Source: Pseudomonas sp. SG20056 (GTDB lineage Bacteria; Pseudomonadota; Gammaproteobacteria; Pseudomonadales; Pseudomonadaceae). Taken from it: DNA of 64,000 bases. The translations under genes were made by a program, and so were the position numbers. The stretch is from positions 868,001 through 932,000 of the forward strand of contig NZ_CP134499.1 in the NCBI RefSeq assembly GCF_031764535.1. The letters are read 5' to 3'. Under the pieces are notes generated by a model. That model saw nothing but the letters and a program-made list of their open reading frames with translations, made no database searches and had not been told where the DNA came from. Shown piece by piece: positions 43,719 to 52,426 of the stretch (positions are counted from its first letter, which is position 1; every line of letters starts with the position of its first letter).

Positions 43719-43917
43719 CCGTCAGGAGGCCGAGCGTAGGTGCTGTGGAGAGGGGCGTTTGGCATGGATGCCAAACGAGGAACGATGGGCCAGGGATGGC
43801 CCACCGTGACGACCCTCGGAACAGCACCGGAGCGAGGGAAGTTGAGCGCAGCGAAACCCGGATGCCGGGCGCGCTTTCTCTTTGGTTACTTTCTCTTTGC
43901 GCGCGCAAAGAGAAAGT
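43719..43917 (-). repeat. About 200-bp structured non-coding repeat, copy 2 (inverted)
   Basis: Read on the minus strand it has the same blocks as copy 1: a terminal hairpin (here a perfect 30-bp palindrome at 43888-43917 built on ACTTTCTCTTTGC), GCATCCGGGTTTCGCTGCGC, CAACTTCCCTCG, a GGCC hairpin, TTGGCATCCATGCCAA and CTCGGCCTCCTGACGGG. The hairpin bases differ from copy 1 but still pair. The remaining 150 nt to the next gene (43918-44068) hold nothing recognisable. Confidence 0.75.
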
Positions 43918-44068
43918 GACTCGGCGTAAAGCCGAAACCAGTAAGTACTGGCAATACACATGCGGCGGGTGTCATTGAACGCCAAGCCACTACAGCCCAT
44001 GCCGTCAGCAAGTAGGGTGGATGACGCTGTATCCATCCACCACTGCGGTCGTTGCCCGAGCGACGGGC

Positions 44069-44653
44069 TTACTTCTGGGCCAGATTGAGCTGGTTATAGT
44101 CCTGAATAAACTCGCGCAGGATGTCGTCCAGGGCCAGTTTGGTGGATTGCTGGATGGCGTTTTTCATGGCGAAGGAGCCGCCCCAGAACATTTTGCCGCC
44201 CTGGCTTTTGCCCTCGACCTTGTAGGTTTTGGAGAACAGTTGCTGTTCGTCCGCGCTGACGTTCACCTTCAAGGTGATGTAGGCGCGGAAGTCGGCGAAG
44301 CGGTATTCCTGCAGCTCGAAGCTCAGCAGCGGCAGATCACCACTCTGGCGCGCTTCGAGGCGGCCGAAGGCTTGTTGTACGTCCGCCGATTGCAGGGTGT
44401 CGTCGAGCATCTGGCCGAAGTTGACGATCCACAGGTTGGCATGGCCCACCACGGCGGAGCGGAATTCGTAATGGTGGCTGCTGGTGGCCGGGCTCAGGGC
44501 GTAGGCGGCAGGGCCGCTGGCGCTGGGCAGTTGGCTGTCCCCGGTGTTGTTGCTCAGGTAGGCGGGGTAGTCCTCGGCAATCGGGTGCTTGATGGTGCAA
44601 CCGGTCAGGGTGGCGAGCAGGGTCAGGGCCAGCAGGTAGGCAATCTTTTTCAT
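44069..44653 (-). CDS. Lipoprotein of unknown function
   Basis: A 194-residue lipoprotein: MKKIAYLLALTLLATLTGCTIKHP has a clear lipobox (LTGC), and residue +2 after Cys is Thr, so outer-membrane sorting is likely. The mature part has no recognised motif; the segment FQDYNQL-like C-terminus and the central WIVNFGQMLDDTLQSADVQQAFGRLE recall the ABC_trans_aux/LptE-like lipoproteins only loosely. The ATG at 44653 begins the signal; the longer frame lacks support. It is transcribed away from the chemoreceptor gene across a 246-nt gap. Confidence 0.8.
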   Translation of the reverse strand: MKKIAYLLALTLLATLTGCTIKHPIAEDYPAYLSNNTGDSQLPSASGPAAYALSPATSSHHYEFRSAVVGHANLWIVNFGQMLDDTLQSADVQQAFGRLEARQSGDLPLLSFELQEYRFADFRAYITLKVNVSADEQQLFSKTYKVEGKSQGGKMFWGGSFAMKNAIQQSTKLALDDILREFIQDYNQLNLAQK

Positions 44654-44838
44654 GGCGAATCCTTGTCGATACAGCGGGTTAGTGCGCAAGGAACGGCCAT
44701 CTGCTATCGCCCGTCCCTGGGCGGCGCACAGGCTAATGACAATGTGCGGTGATGGCAAATTGGCATTGATGATGCTTGGGGCGCTTTTTATGCAGATGGC
44801 GTCAGCTACTGAGTCTCACGCTGGCGCTGTCATAAGCC

Positions 44839-44865
44839 TTAACTATCCTCAACAAGCGCCGATAG
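44839..44865 (+). promoter_or_regulatory. FliA (sigma28)-like promoter of the chemoreceptor gene
   Basis: GCCGATAG (44858-44865) matches the sigma28 -10 GCCGATAA at seven of eight positions, with TTAAC 15 nt upstream as a -35-like element. It lies 35 nt before the chemoreceptor start, the expected distance for flagellar-regulon control. Confidence 0.65.
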
Positions 44866-44899
44866 AGCGTATTACTAGACAGCTAGAAGGCGACATTCC

Positions 44900-46867
44900 A
44901 TGAGCATCAAATCCAAATTGCTGGTGAGTTTTCTGGTTGCAACCCTGATTCCGGTTCTGGTGGTGGCGCTGCTGACGATTCGCAATGTCACGCAGCAGGC
45001 CAAAGAGAACTTTCTGGTGTCCAGCAGCCTGGATATGAAACTGGTGAACAACAGCTTCGCCACCTTCTTTGATTCGGTGGGCCATACCGTTTCCGCTCTG
45101 GCGGAATACCCTGCCGTGCAGGATGCGCAGAACGGCGAGCTGACCACCTACTTCGGTGAGGCGCGCAAGCCGGGCGAGGTGGCCACTGCCAATGGTGGGC
45201 GCGAGAAGCAGATCTTCGATTACTTCTCCAGCATCGGTAAGAACAACCCCACCTTCGGCTACGTGTACATGAGCGATACCAAGGGCGGCTATGTGGAGTG
45301 GCCGGGCACCGGTGATTACGGTGATTGGGACCCGCGCACGCGTGAGTGGTATCCGATTGGTCGCGACGCCAATTTCACCCTGGCCCGCCGCGACGGTTAT
45401 TACTGGGAGCCGGATGACGCGGTGTATGTCTCGGTGCTCAAGGGCTTCAAGGACACCGCCGGGCAGTTTGCCGGGGTGGTGGCGGTGGATGTGTCGCTCA
45501 AGGCGCTCACCGATATGGCGCAGAAGGTGCGCTTCGGTGAAACCGGTTTCCTGATGCTGGCAGAGAGCAGCGGCACCTTGCTGGTGGATGGTTTGACGCC
45601 GGACAACAACTTCAAGAAGGTCAGCGAGCTGCCCGGCGAGCATTTCGCGGTTATCGGTAAAACCGAGAACGGCCTGGTGGAGGTGGAGATCGACGGGGTG
45701 GCGTATATGGCCAACGTCTATACCTCGCCTGAGCTGGGCTGGAAGTTTGTTGGCTTCAAGCAGGCGGACGAGATTTACGCCAGCGCCCGCGAGCTGACCT
45801 GGATCACCCTGATTGTCTGTGTGGTGCTGGTGCTGGTATTCGGTGCGGCGGGGGTGATTATCGCCAACCGTATCGTCAACCCGATCAATCTGGTGAAGGA
45901 TGGGCTGCGTACCATCGCCCAGGGTGAAGGCGACCTGACCCGTCGGCTGGAGTTGCTCAGCAGTGATGAAACCGGCGAGCTGGCCAAGTGGTTCAATCAA
46001 TTTATCGCGTCGATCCAGGGCATGATCAAGGTGATCAAGGAAAACGCCATCAGCATGGATGGGGTTTCCAGTGATACCAACAAGCGCACCACGGCGATGT
46101 CCGCCACGCTGCAACGCCAGCTGAGTTCGGTGGAGCAGATCGTCACGGCGGTGACCGAGATGTCTTCGGCGGCCAACGAGGTGGCCAAGACCTGTGTGCA
46201 GACCGCCGAGGTGTCGGAGCAGGGCCTGGTGGCCACGCGCAATGGCAAAGAGGTGATTGGCCGTAGTACGTCTGGGGTCAACAAACTCGGCACCAGCATC
46301 CAGAACTCCAGCAAGGTGATTCAGGAGCTGGAGAAGGAAACGGTCAATATCAACAACATCCTCTCGACTATTCAGCAGATCGCCGAACAGACCAACCTGC
46401 TGGCGTTGAACGCGGCCATCGAAGCCGCCCGCGCGGGCGAGCAGGGGCGCGGGTTTGCGGTGGTGGCCGATGAGGTGCGCAACCTGGCCAAACGCACTCA
46501 GGACTCTACCGAGCAGATCAACAGCATCCTCAACCTGCTGGTCAACCGCATCAAGGAAGTGACGGTGAGCATGGACCAAAGCCTGGTCGAATCGGGCAAG
46601 GCCATCGTGCTGTCCGAGGAGGTCATGGCCGCCTTCGAGAGTATTGAAGGCAAGGTGCAGATGATCCGCGACATGACCATGCAGATCGCTACTGCGACTG
46701 AGGAACAGCATCTGGTGACTGAGGAAATCAACCAGAACATCGTCGCCATCAACGACGCAGTGACGCAGATATCCGCGCAAGCCGCCGAGGTGGAAAGCTA
46801 CGCCCAGGAACAAAGTGGCCTAAGCAGTGAACTGAAACAACTGGTGGTGCGTTTCCGCACGGAGTGA
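44900..46867 (+). CDS. Methyl-accepting chemotaxis protein with dCache sensor domain
   Basis: A 655-residue transmembrane chemoreceptor. Order: TM1 (about 8-30), periplasmic dCache domain (about 35-295, with [30 protein letters not shown] and [14 protein letters not shown]), TM2 (about 300-325, [19 protein letters not shown]), HAMP ([28 protein letters not shown]) and the signalling tip with [35 protein letters not shown]. The DPRxREWY segment is shared by amine- and amino-acid-binding dCache domains, so such a ligand is possible but not shown. There is no C-terminal pentapeptide for CheR/CheB. It has a FliA-like promoter. Confidence 0.94.
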   Translation: MSIKSKLLVSFLVATLIPVLVVALLTIRNVTQQAKENFLVSSSLDMKLVNNSFATFFDSVGHTVSALAEYPAVQDAQNGELTTYFGEARKPGEVATANGGREKQIFDYFSSIGKNNPTFGYVYMSDTKGGYVEWPGTGDYGDWDPRTREWYPIGRDANFTLARRDGYYWEPDDAVYVSVLKGFKDTAGQFAGVVAVDVSLKALTDMAQKVRFGETGFLMLAESSGTLLVDGLTPDNNFKKVSELPGEHFAVIGKTENGLVEVEIDGVAYMANVYTSPELGWKFVGFKQADEIYASARELTWITLIVCVVLVLVFGAAGVIIANRIVNPINLVKDGLRTIAQGEGDLTRRLELLSSDETGELAKWFNQFIASIQGMIKVIKENAISMDGVSSDTNKRTTAMSATLQRQLSSVEQIVTAVTEMSSAANEVAKTCVQTAEVSEQGLVATRNGKEVIGRSTSGVNKLGTSIQNSSKVIQELEKETVNINNILSTIQQIAEQTNLLALNAAIEAARAGEQGRGFAVVADEVRNLAKRTQDSTEQINSILNLLVNRIKEVTVSMDQSLVESGKAIVLSEEVMAAFESIEGKVQMIRDMTMQIATATEEQHLVTEEINQNIVAINDAVTQISAQAAEVESYAQEQSGLSSELKQLVVRFRTE

Positions 46868-46931
46868 GGCAGGCCGGCGTATTGCGCTGGTTAATCCGTA
46901 GAAAGTCTCACAGATGGTTTGCTGCTGTGCC

Positions 46932-46960
46932 CGTGGGCCGCTCAATTTTCGCGGCCCACG
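46932..46960 (+). terminator. Hairpin after the chemoreceptor gene
   Basis: A perfect 10-bp stem, CGTGGGCCGC with its complement, and a 9-nt AT-rich loop, 64 nt past the stop. No T-run follows, so it may act only as a 3' stabiliser. A single degenerate REP arm (TCGGCTAAAGCCC) lies further on near 47026-47040. Confidence 0.5.
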
Positions 46961-47056
46961 CTTCAAGGGGGCCTGGGCTGCTGGCAATGCGCCATGCCAT
47001 CATTAATAATCGCCAGACCTGTCGGCTAAAGCCCCCCCCATCCAAGGAGATCTGCA

Positions 47057-47833
47057 TTGCGCCATTCCTATCTCGCCGCCCTCAGCCTGTTCAGTGCTGC
47101 CAATCTGCTTCCCGCTCTGGCTTATGCCGATTCTGCCCGCGACTGGTCCGGGGCTTACTTCGGCGGCAGCCTGGGCGCTGCTGAGGGTAAGGGTGATACT
47201 TCGACGCGTGCTTCTGTTGGCGGCCCTAGCGATTACTTCACCACTACCGACCCACAGCAATTACGTGATGCGGGCGATGGCAGTGTCTCGCAATGGAACG
47301 CCTCGGGCGGCCTGTTTGGTGGCTATGGGCTACAGCAGGGCAATCTGTACTGGGGCGTTGAGGCCAGTATCAATAGCTTGAGCTTCGATGAGGCACGCAG
47401 TGAGTCAGCGGTATACCTGAGCGCCCCAGCAGACAGCTTCATCCTTGAGCAGTCTGTCGAAGCCGACTGGCAAGGCACCCTGCGCGCCCGTTTGGGGTTG
47501 GCCCAGGATCAGTGGTTGGCTTATCTGACCGCCGGCATAGCGGTGACCCGGCTCAAGCTGGACTCTCAGCACAGTGATACATTTCTCGACGATGCTCGCG
47601 GCCAAGGTTCCAGTGAAGAGACCAAGACCGGCTGGGTTGTGGGGGCTGGTGGTGAATATGCGCTGAGCGAGCGCCTGTCCCTGCGGGGCGAGTACCTGTA
47701 TGCCGATTACGGTTCGGTGGATACCTCGTACGCCGTCACCAACCCGGGCAACCCCGGTCTGAGCAGCACTATCAGGGATAAGGTGGACTTCAAGACCCAG
47801 ACCGTGACACTGGGCTTGGCGTACCGCTTCTAA
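47057..47833 (+). CDS. Outer-membrane beta-barrel protein (Omp25/OmpA-like porin family)
   Basis: A 258-residue exported protein with signal peptide MRHSYLAALSLFSAANLLPALAYA and an eight-strand-type barrel: SGAYFGGSLGAAEG near the N-terminus, GGLFGGYGLQQGNLYWGVEAS, TLRARLGLAQDQWLAYLTAGIAVTRL and the C-terminal aromatic strand TVTLGLAYRF. It begins with TTG: AAGGAGA ends 6 nt before it, and no in-frame ATG precedes the signal peptide. Function is unclear; relatives are small porins or surface antigens. Confidence 0.88.
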   Translation: MRHSYLAALSLFSAANLLPALAYADSARDWSGAYFGGSLGAAEGKGDTSTRASVGGPSDYFTTTDPQQLRDAGDGSVSQWNASGGLFGGYGLQQGNLYWGVEASINSLSFDEARSESAVYLSAPADSFILEQSVEADWQGTLRARLGLAQDQWLAYLTAGIAVTRLKLDSQHSDTFLDDARGQGSSEETKTGWVVGAGGEYALSERLSLRGEYLYADYGSVDTSYAVTNPGNPGLSSTIRDKVDFKTQTVTLGLAYRF

Positions 47834-48014
47834 GCTATATCTGGCCCGTTGTTCTGGCGGGCCTTCTTTTTGCTCCATCTATTTCCTGCCCTGACCGCGC
47901 ACATCCCTATCGCTAAGAGTTGGGCGAGTTGGCAGGACGCTTCTGTTGTGCATGACGTTGCTCTATCCAGCCCCATAACCGCGTACAGCGGAAATCGATT
48001 CGATGGGCGCATGC

Positions 48015-48171
48015 ATGCGCATCCTCAAGGATCAGATCCAGATGTCCACCCTGAGTGTTGAGCTGCGCCAGCAGATGCCGGCCAAGCCCCGCCACTATCT
48101 ACGGGCCGCTTGGCTATCTGTACAAGGGCGCCGAGTGGTTTGTCACTAAGCTGTTCATCATCCGCGAATAG
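48015..48171 (+). pseudogene. Frameshifted remnant, possibly of a DUF4349-like protein
   Basis: One frame reads MRILKDQIQMSTLSVELRQQ, like the segment after the coiled coil in DUF4349 proteins. A shift of frame near 48101 is needed to continue as GPLGYLYKGAEWFVTKLFII, which resembles their C-terminal membrane end and closes with a TAG. No intact start or N-terminal part is present in the 180 nt before it. This explains part of the 442-nt gene-free stretch 47834-48275; nothing else was recognised there. Confidence 0.4.
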
Positions 48172-48275
48172 CCAGCGGAAAGGCTTCCAGCTGATTGTAT
48201 TGCGTGCGGGGTTTTACAAGGGGTTGCCATCCGCAAATGCGATGGCAGCCCCTAACCTGCACAAGGAAGCCGATC

Positions 48276-48935
48276 ATGGACATCACTCCCGTTTCATTTT
48301 CTACACCGTTGTCTTTTTCACGCCTGCTGGGCGGGCTGGCGTTGCTGTTGGCGCTGGCGCAGCCGGCTATGGCGGTAAACATCGTTTACGACGGCTCATG
48401 CGCTAACGCGCCTGATCGCCTTGCGGTTGCCAATGCGGTGGCGCGCGCCACGACCTGGTCAAATGATGCCTACAACCTGGTGAACAACAATGAGCAGGCA
48501 CTGCGTAATAACGGGCCGAGCTCTTATCTCACCTGGTTCGGCACCTTTGAACAGGGCCGCTATCAGCGAGTGCGCAGTGTGCTGGACGGTGTGCGTTTCA
48601 AGCTCAGCTCAAACAGCACGCTGACTGCCTATTGCCGGGTCAATCCGGCTGTGCCTTGCAATAACCCTGGTTATGTTGCAGCCACTAATGCGCGCGTGCG
48701 GGGTGATTTTGATGTGTGGTTCTGCAATGCCTTCTTTGCGCTGCCTGCCAACGTCGGGTTTGATACCCAGGCCGGTAGCGTGCTGCATGAGATGACCCAC
48801 TCGATTGGTAATACCGAGGATATTCTTGGTGGTTATGGCCCAGCTAACGCGGCGAATCTGGCCACAAATACCCCAGGTCGTGCTGTCGATAATGCGGACA
48901 ATTACGAGTTCTTTGTCGAGCAGCTTTATGACTGA
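48276..48935 (+). CDS. Secreted M35-type (aspzincin) metallopeptidase
   Basis: A 219-residue exported protein with signal peptide ending AQPAMA and a single protease domain. The zinc motif HEMTH is followed by GNTEDILGGYG, matching the aspzincin third-ligand motif GTxDxxYG (Asp/Glu ligand) of deuterolysin and peptidyl-Lys metalloendopeptidases. CANAPDRL and the two or three Cys pairs suggest disulphides. No propeptide of the size seen in fungal deuterolysins is present. ATG 48276 follows AAGGAAG. It likely acts outside the cell or in the periplasm. A strong terminator follows. Confidence 0.85.
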   Translation: MDITPVSFSTPLSFSRLLGGLALLLALAQPAMAVNIVYDGSCANAPDRLAVANAVARATTWSNDAYNLVNNNEQALRNNGPSSYLTWFGTFEQGRYQRVRSVLDGVRFKLSSNSTLTAYCRVNPAVPCNNPGYVAATNARVRGDFDVWFCNAFFALPANVGFDTQAGSVLHEMTHSIGNTEDILGGYGPANAANLATNTPGRAVDNADNYEFFVEQLYD

Positions 48936-49008
48936 TGCCGCCTTCCTGCGCTGTGGATGAGCTGCAGCGCAGGGTGCCAGTGATGTGTTCTAGCTGGCTG
49001 ATACTGAT

Positions 49009-49037
49009 AAAAAAGCCCCGCATTTGCGGGGCTTTTT
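49009..49037. terminator. Bidirectional intrinsic terminator
   Basis: A stem with AAAAAGCCCCGCA and its complement on the other side, flanked by A-run and T-run, ends both the rightward protease gene and the leftward glycine-zipper gene, whose stop is 6 nt away. Confidence 0.92.
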
Positions 49038-49042
49038 GTTTA

Positions 49043-49396
49043 TCAGCGATAGCCGTGGCCATGGCCGTCGTGGCGACGGTGTTTGTGGCCATGCCAGCGT
49101 TTGTGGCGCGGCCGTTCCTGCACGTAATACACCGGGGCTGGTTGGTAGTAGACCGGCTGGCGTTCGTAGTACACGCGGCGTGGAGGGTAATAAGCCGGTG
49201 GCGGCGGGTAGTACTCGCGCGGTGGCGGGGTGTAGACCTGTACGGGGCGGCTTTGGCTGACGATAACGCCACCAATCACCGCGCCCACCACGGCTCCGGC
49301 AATCGCTGCGTCACGGTTGGAGGCCTGCGCTGGGGCCTGGGCAAACAGCGCCAGACTGGCCACTAGGCCGGTGATAAGGGGGATACGCGACAGCAT
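49043..49396 (-). CDS. Exported glycine-zipper, Tyr/Pro/His-rich small protein
   Basis: A 117-residue protein: signal peptide MLSRIPLITGLVASLALFAQAPAQA, a glycine-zipper-like hydrophobic stretch (AAIAGAVVGAVIGGVIV) and a low-complexity C-terminal half rich in Pro-Tyr (REYYPPPPAYYPPRRVYY) that ends in a His/Arg-rich tail (HKRWHGHKHRRHDGHGHG). The tail could bind metals. Family members are common in Pseudomonas and other gamma-proteobacteria (glycine zipper 2TM-like) but lack a known role. It is alone between terminators. Confidence 0.78.
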   Translation of the reverse strand: MLSRIPLITGLVASLALFAQAPAQASNRDAAIAGAVVGAVIGGVIVSQSRPVQVYTPPPREYYPPPPAYYPPRRVYYERQPVYYQPAPVYYVQERPRHKRWHGHKHRRHDGHGHGYR

Positions 49397-49740
49397 GATC
49401 GAAACTCCTCTGCAAACCGGTCTTTTCCGGCTTGTAGTTTCGACACTGGGTGTTGCCCGGCATTGCAGGGCGCAATGTAAAGCCTGTGTAAAACAGGGCG
49501 GCGTGGGCTGACTGAACGCAGTGCAGAACGGCCAGAACGATACTGTCTGTTTTATGCCTGGCTGGGAGGTGCAGTTTTGATCAGAAGGCAGTTCGGTTGT
49601 GTGGTGGCAAGAAATATTTGGCAGTATCGGCAGGCTGGCGGAGCAAAGAACAATTCAATCCGTCGCCTTTGCTTCTGTACTTCAGCCTCGGGCCTGGAGG
49701 CTGAAGTGAAGAGGATTCTTCCTCAATAAAGGAGTCGCTT
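49397..49740. other. 344-nt gene-free region with a 5' UTR hairpin
   Basis: Mixed sequence with no frame that looks coding. Near the right end a perfect 10-bp stem (CTTCAGCCTC, 49680-49689, with 49697-49706) and a 7-nt loop lies 34 nt before the next start, inside the likely leader. The AATAAAGGAG ribosome site follows. Nothing else was recognised. Confidence 0.5.
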
Positions 49741-50853
49741 ATGTTGAGCCGCAAAGGATTTCTGCTTGTCGCAGCCGCTGGGCTGTTGGCCTGTCATGCT
49801 CAGGCCGCTGATGTCACGGTCAAGCTTGGCAGTACCGAGCGCGTCACCCGTTTGTTTGCCTATCCCAACAACTGCAATGTGATCTGCTATCGCGATTGGA
49901 CGCTGGAGCAGACCGCTGAGCACTACCTGCGTCAGAGCTTGCAGCGCGATGGTTACGACACCGCCAAGGTCACCGTGCACCGCGAGCAGCAAGACCTCTA
50001 CGCCAAATTTACCGAGGTGCCCGAGGGCTACGGTAAGCCACTCGAGCAACTGCTGAAGACCGGGGAGCTGGCCTACGCCGGCGCCAAATTGCTCAACAAG
50101 GACGGCAAGTGGCAATACAACTGGTCGTTGTTCCTGCCGCTGGGTATGGCGCTGGATAACCGCAAGAGCGTTGAGCTGCTGCATTTCCCACCGGATTACT
50201 CGCTGACCCAGGCGCAGGATTATCTAGAGTCGAGCACCACAAATCGTTGGGCTGACCTACTGACCGAGAACGGCATCAGTGCGGCGCAGACGCCGGCCTT
50301 CCAGACCATCATCGACATTGCGCCGATTGCCGCACCCGCCAACGCCGGCAGCGCGCTTGAGGGGGTTTACAGCTATTTCAACGCCTACCAGACGCAGATG
50401 GTCATGCAGTTGACCGCCGGTGAAGGCGGCCAAACGCTGCCGATGGTGGCTTTCGGCAGCCCGGTGCGCAGCTGGGTTAATCAGCAGTACGGGGTTTCTG
50501 TCGATGTCCTCGGTCTGGCGCAGATCAGCCCAGCCGCTGGGCAGCAAGTGGCCGTGCTCGGCGCCAACCACCCCAGCTACATCTGGTATGCGGCTGACCC
50601 GGAAAACTATGACGGCGATCAGCAGAAAGCCGATGCAGCGGGGCTAAAAGTCATGGGGCAGGACCTCAGTGCCGCCTGCTGGCAGGCGCGTATGGGCGAA
50701 CAACCCAATCAGGACGCGAGCCCGGTGCTGAGCGCCTGCAGCGAGAAGTGGCAGGTCACTGACAAGCTGCAAACCTGCGAGTTGTTCTACACCTCGGTGC
50801 GCAACCTGACTCCCGAGGCCGCTCAGGCCAAGTGCACCCCAGCGAGTAGCTAA
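49741..50853 (+). CDS. Exported protein of unknown function
   Basis: A 370-residue periplasmic or outer-membrane-associated protein with signal peptide MLSRKGFLLVAAAGLLACHAQA (a Cys lies inside it but the context is not a good lipobox). The mature part has five to seven Cys, probably in disulphides (NNCNVICYRDW, SAACWQARMG, SACSEKW, TCELFYTS, AKCTPASS). I do not recognise a family. AAAGGAG is 8 nt before the ATG. It is convergent with the FimV-like gene and separated from it by a 34-bp perfect palindrome. Confidence 0.75.
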   Translation: MLSRKGFLLVAAAGLLACHAQAADVTVKLGSTERVTRLFAYPNNCNVICYRDWTLEQTAEHYLRQSLQRDGYDTAKVTVHREQQDLYAKFTEVPEGYGKPLEQLLKTGELAYAGAKLLNKDGKWQYNWSLFLPLGMALDNRKSVELLHFPPDYSLTQAQDYLESSTTNRWADLLTENGISAAQTPAFQTIIDIAPIAAPANAGSALEGVYSYFNAYQTQMVMQLTAGEGGQTLPMVAFGSPVRSWVNQQYGVSVDVLGLAQISPAAGQQVAVLGANHPSYIWYAADPENYDGDQQKADAAGLKVMGQDLSAACWQARMGEQPNQDASPVLSACSEKWQVTDKLQTCELFYTSVRNLTPEAAQAKCTPASS

Positions 50854-50858
50854 GTGCT

Positions 50859-50892
50859 GCGATCAAAGCCCACAGCTGTGGGCTTTGATCGC
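50859..50892. terminator. 34-bp perfect palindrome between convergent genes
   Basis: A loopless perfect palindrome (17+17, half-site GCGATCAAAGCCCACAG) spans most of the gap between two converging genes. It could fold into a long hairpin in both transcripts and stop them, though no T-run follows on either side; the tail inside the stem (CTTTGATCGC) does not serve as one. Confidence 0.6.
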
Positions 50893-50899
50893 TCTGGGC

Positions 50900-52102
50900 T
50901 TAAGGAATAGCTGGTGTTGCAGCGCCTGCTGTAGCTTCTGGCATGCCAGGCGTCGCCGCTGGCACCTGGTTCTGCGCGGCCAGATGAGCCTGTAGCTGGG
51001 CCATCTGATCGTTTTTCAATTGGATCAGGCGCTGCAGTTTGTCGAGTTGGCTTTGCAGGTCGGCAATACGGCTTTTCAGCTCAGCGTTTTCACGATTGGT
51101 CGAATCGAGGCTCTCCTGGGTTACCGCCAACTGATCAAGCAGGGCCTTGTTGCCTGCGCTGCCTTTGTCACTGCCGGTGCCCGCCTTGTCGCTGCCTTCG
51201 GCAACCAGTTTCAGGTTATCGCGGCGTTCAAGGGTGGTTGGCGTAGCGGCTGCGGTATTGCGCTTGCTGGCATCCAGCTGGCGGGCGCTGGCAGCAACAC
51301 TGCGCGCTTCACGCCAGGCCGCAGTCTGCTGGTTAACCTGAGCAATGGCGGCGCTTTGCGTGCGGCTGTTGATTTGTTGTGCATCGGGTAGGCGCAGCAC
51401 CTGACCGCTTTTCATGCGGTTGATGTTGTTATCGATAAAGGCCTGCGGATTCAGCTCCTGGATCGCCAGCATGGCCTGGTGCACGCTACCGTCACCCCGC
51501 ACACGGTTGGCAATGTCCCAGAGGTTGTCGTTGGCGGTGGTCTTGTACTCATTGCCTGCCTGCGCTGTGGCAGCAGCGCCGAGGGGGGCTTGCTGAGTTG
51601 CAGTAACCGCCGGACGTGCTGCAGGCGGCTGTACCCGTGCAGGAGAAGAGGCTACGGTTGCCGGCTGTTGTACTGCGGCAGGGATAACGCTTTGCGCGGT
51701 GTAGAGCGGCGGGTCCAGCAGCAGGGTGTATTCGCGCTGCAAGCGGCCGTTCGGCCAGAGCACCTGTACCAGGAAGTTCAGGTAAGGCTCGCGCATCGGC
51801 TTATTCGAGGTCACCCGGATAACGCTCTTGCCATTGGCTTTGAGCAGCGGGGTGAATTTCAGGTCGGTCAGGAAGAACTGACGATCAATCCCGGCTTTGT
51901 TAAATGCTTCCGGGGACGCCAGGGTCGGGATCACTTCATTGGCATCCAGGCCACGGCTTTCCAGTAGCTCGATCTCAGCTACCAATGGCTGATTGAGCTC
52001 TGACTGCAGCGTCACTTCACCCAGCCCTAGCGCGTGCGCCATGCCGGATGACAGCGCCGAAGCCGCTGCGATTGCCAGCACCAGTTTACGAACCCGAGCC
52101 AT
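50900..52102 (-). CDS. FimV N-terminal-domain protein with LysM motif (short form)
   Basis: A 400-residue exported protein. Signal peptide ends MAHA; then the FimV N-terminal domain (LGLGEVTLQSELNQPLVAEIELL, FFLTDLKFTPLLKANGKSVIRVTSNKPMREPYLNFLVQVLWPNGRLQREYTLLLDP), a LysM-like domain (YKTTANDNLWDIANRVRGDGSVHQAMLAIQELNPQAFIDNNINRMKSGQVLRLP) and a coiled coil (about 325-375). Full FimV proteins continue with a membrane helix and TPR repeats past 900 residues; this one stops after an Ala/Pro tail. It may be a peptidoglycan-binding paralogue of the pole-organising FimV. Start at 52102 opens the signal peptide. Confidence 0.85.
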   Translation of the reverse strand: MARVRKLVLAIAAASALSSGMAHALGLGEVTLQSELNQPLVAEIELLESRGLDANEVIPTLASPEAFNKAGIDRQFFLTDLKFTPLLKANGKSVIRVTSNKPMREPYLNFLVQVLWPNGRLQREYTLLLDPPLYTAQSVIPAAVQQPATVASSPARVQPPAARPAVTATQQAPLGAAATAQAGNEYKTTANDNLWDIANRVRGDGSVHQAMLAIQELNPQAFIDNNINRMKSGQVLRLPDAQQINSRTQSAAIAQVNQQTAAWREARSVAASARQLDASKRNTAAATPTTLERRDNLKLVAEGSDKAGTGSDKGSAGNKALLDQLAVTQESLDSTNRENAELKSRIADLQSQLDKLQRLIQLKNDQMAQLQAHLAAQNQVPAATPGMPEATAGAATPAIP

Positions 52103-52426
52103 AGCGTTATCCCTTGTTTTATCTGTGTCTTGACCCGCGAGAGGGTCGTGAGCGTTGTTGCCAGCGGCCCGCAGAGGTGAGCGCATTCGGCAAGCAACTC
52201 GGCCAGTATTGGCAGCTGCGAAAGACGTGGGATTTTATTGAGTCGCGCCGATCAATTGTGTTGATCAGCTTGCAAATCTCTCAAGGTTCTTGCTTGGAAC
52301 TGCGCTCAATAGCGTCCATTCGTCGGGTACGTAGCATCCCCACGCTCATTTGCATGGGCGTGGGGACTGAGCTGGATAGATACGCTGTCGTGCCGTCAGG
52401 TGTTCTGGCAGCCCTGCGTTTGTGGC
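52103..52426. other. 324-nt gene-free region with a hairpin
   Basis: Upstream region of the FimV-like gene. A hairpin with arms TCCCCACGC (52337-52345) and its complement (52358-52366) resembles CCCACGC/GCGTGGG intergenic repeats of Pseudomonas. A purine-rich AT patch near 52225-52280 may hold the leftward promoter. No further element was recognised. Confidence 0.5.

Noticed and set aside
44849..46813. A 654-codon minus-strand frame opposite the chemoreceptor
   Set aside because: Antisense to a full chemoreceptor; no start signal and no recognisable domain.
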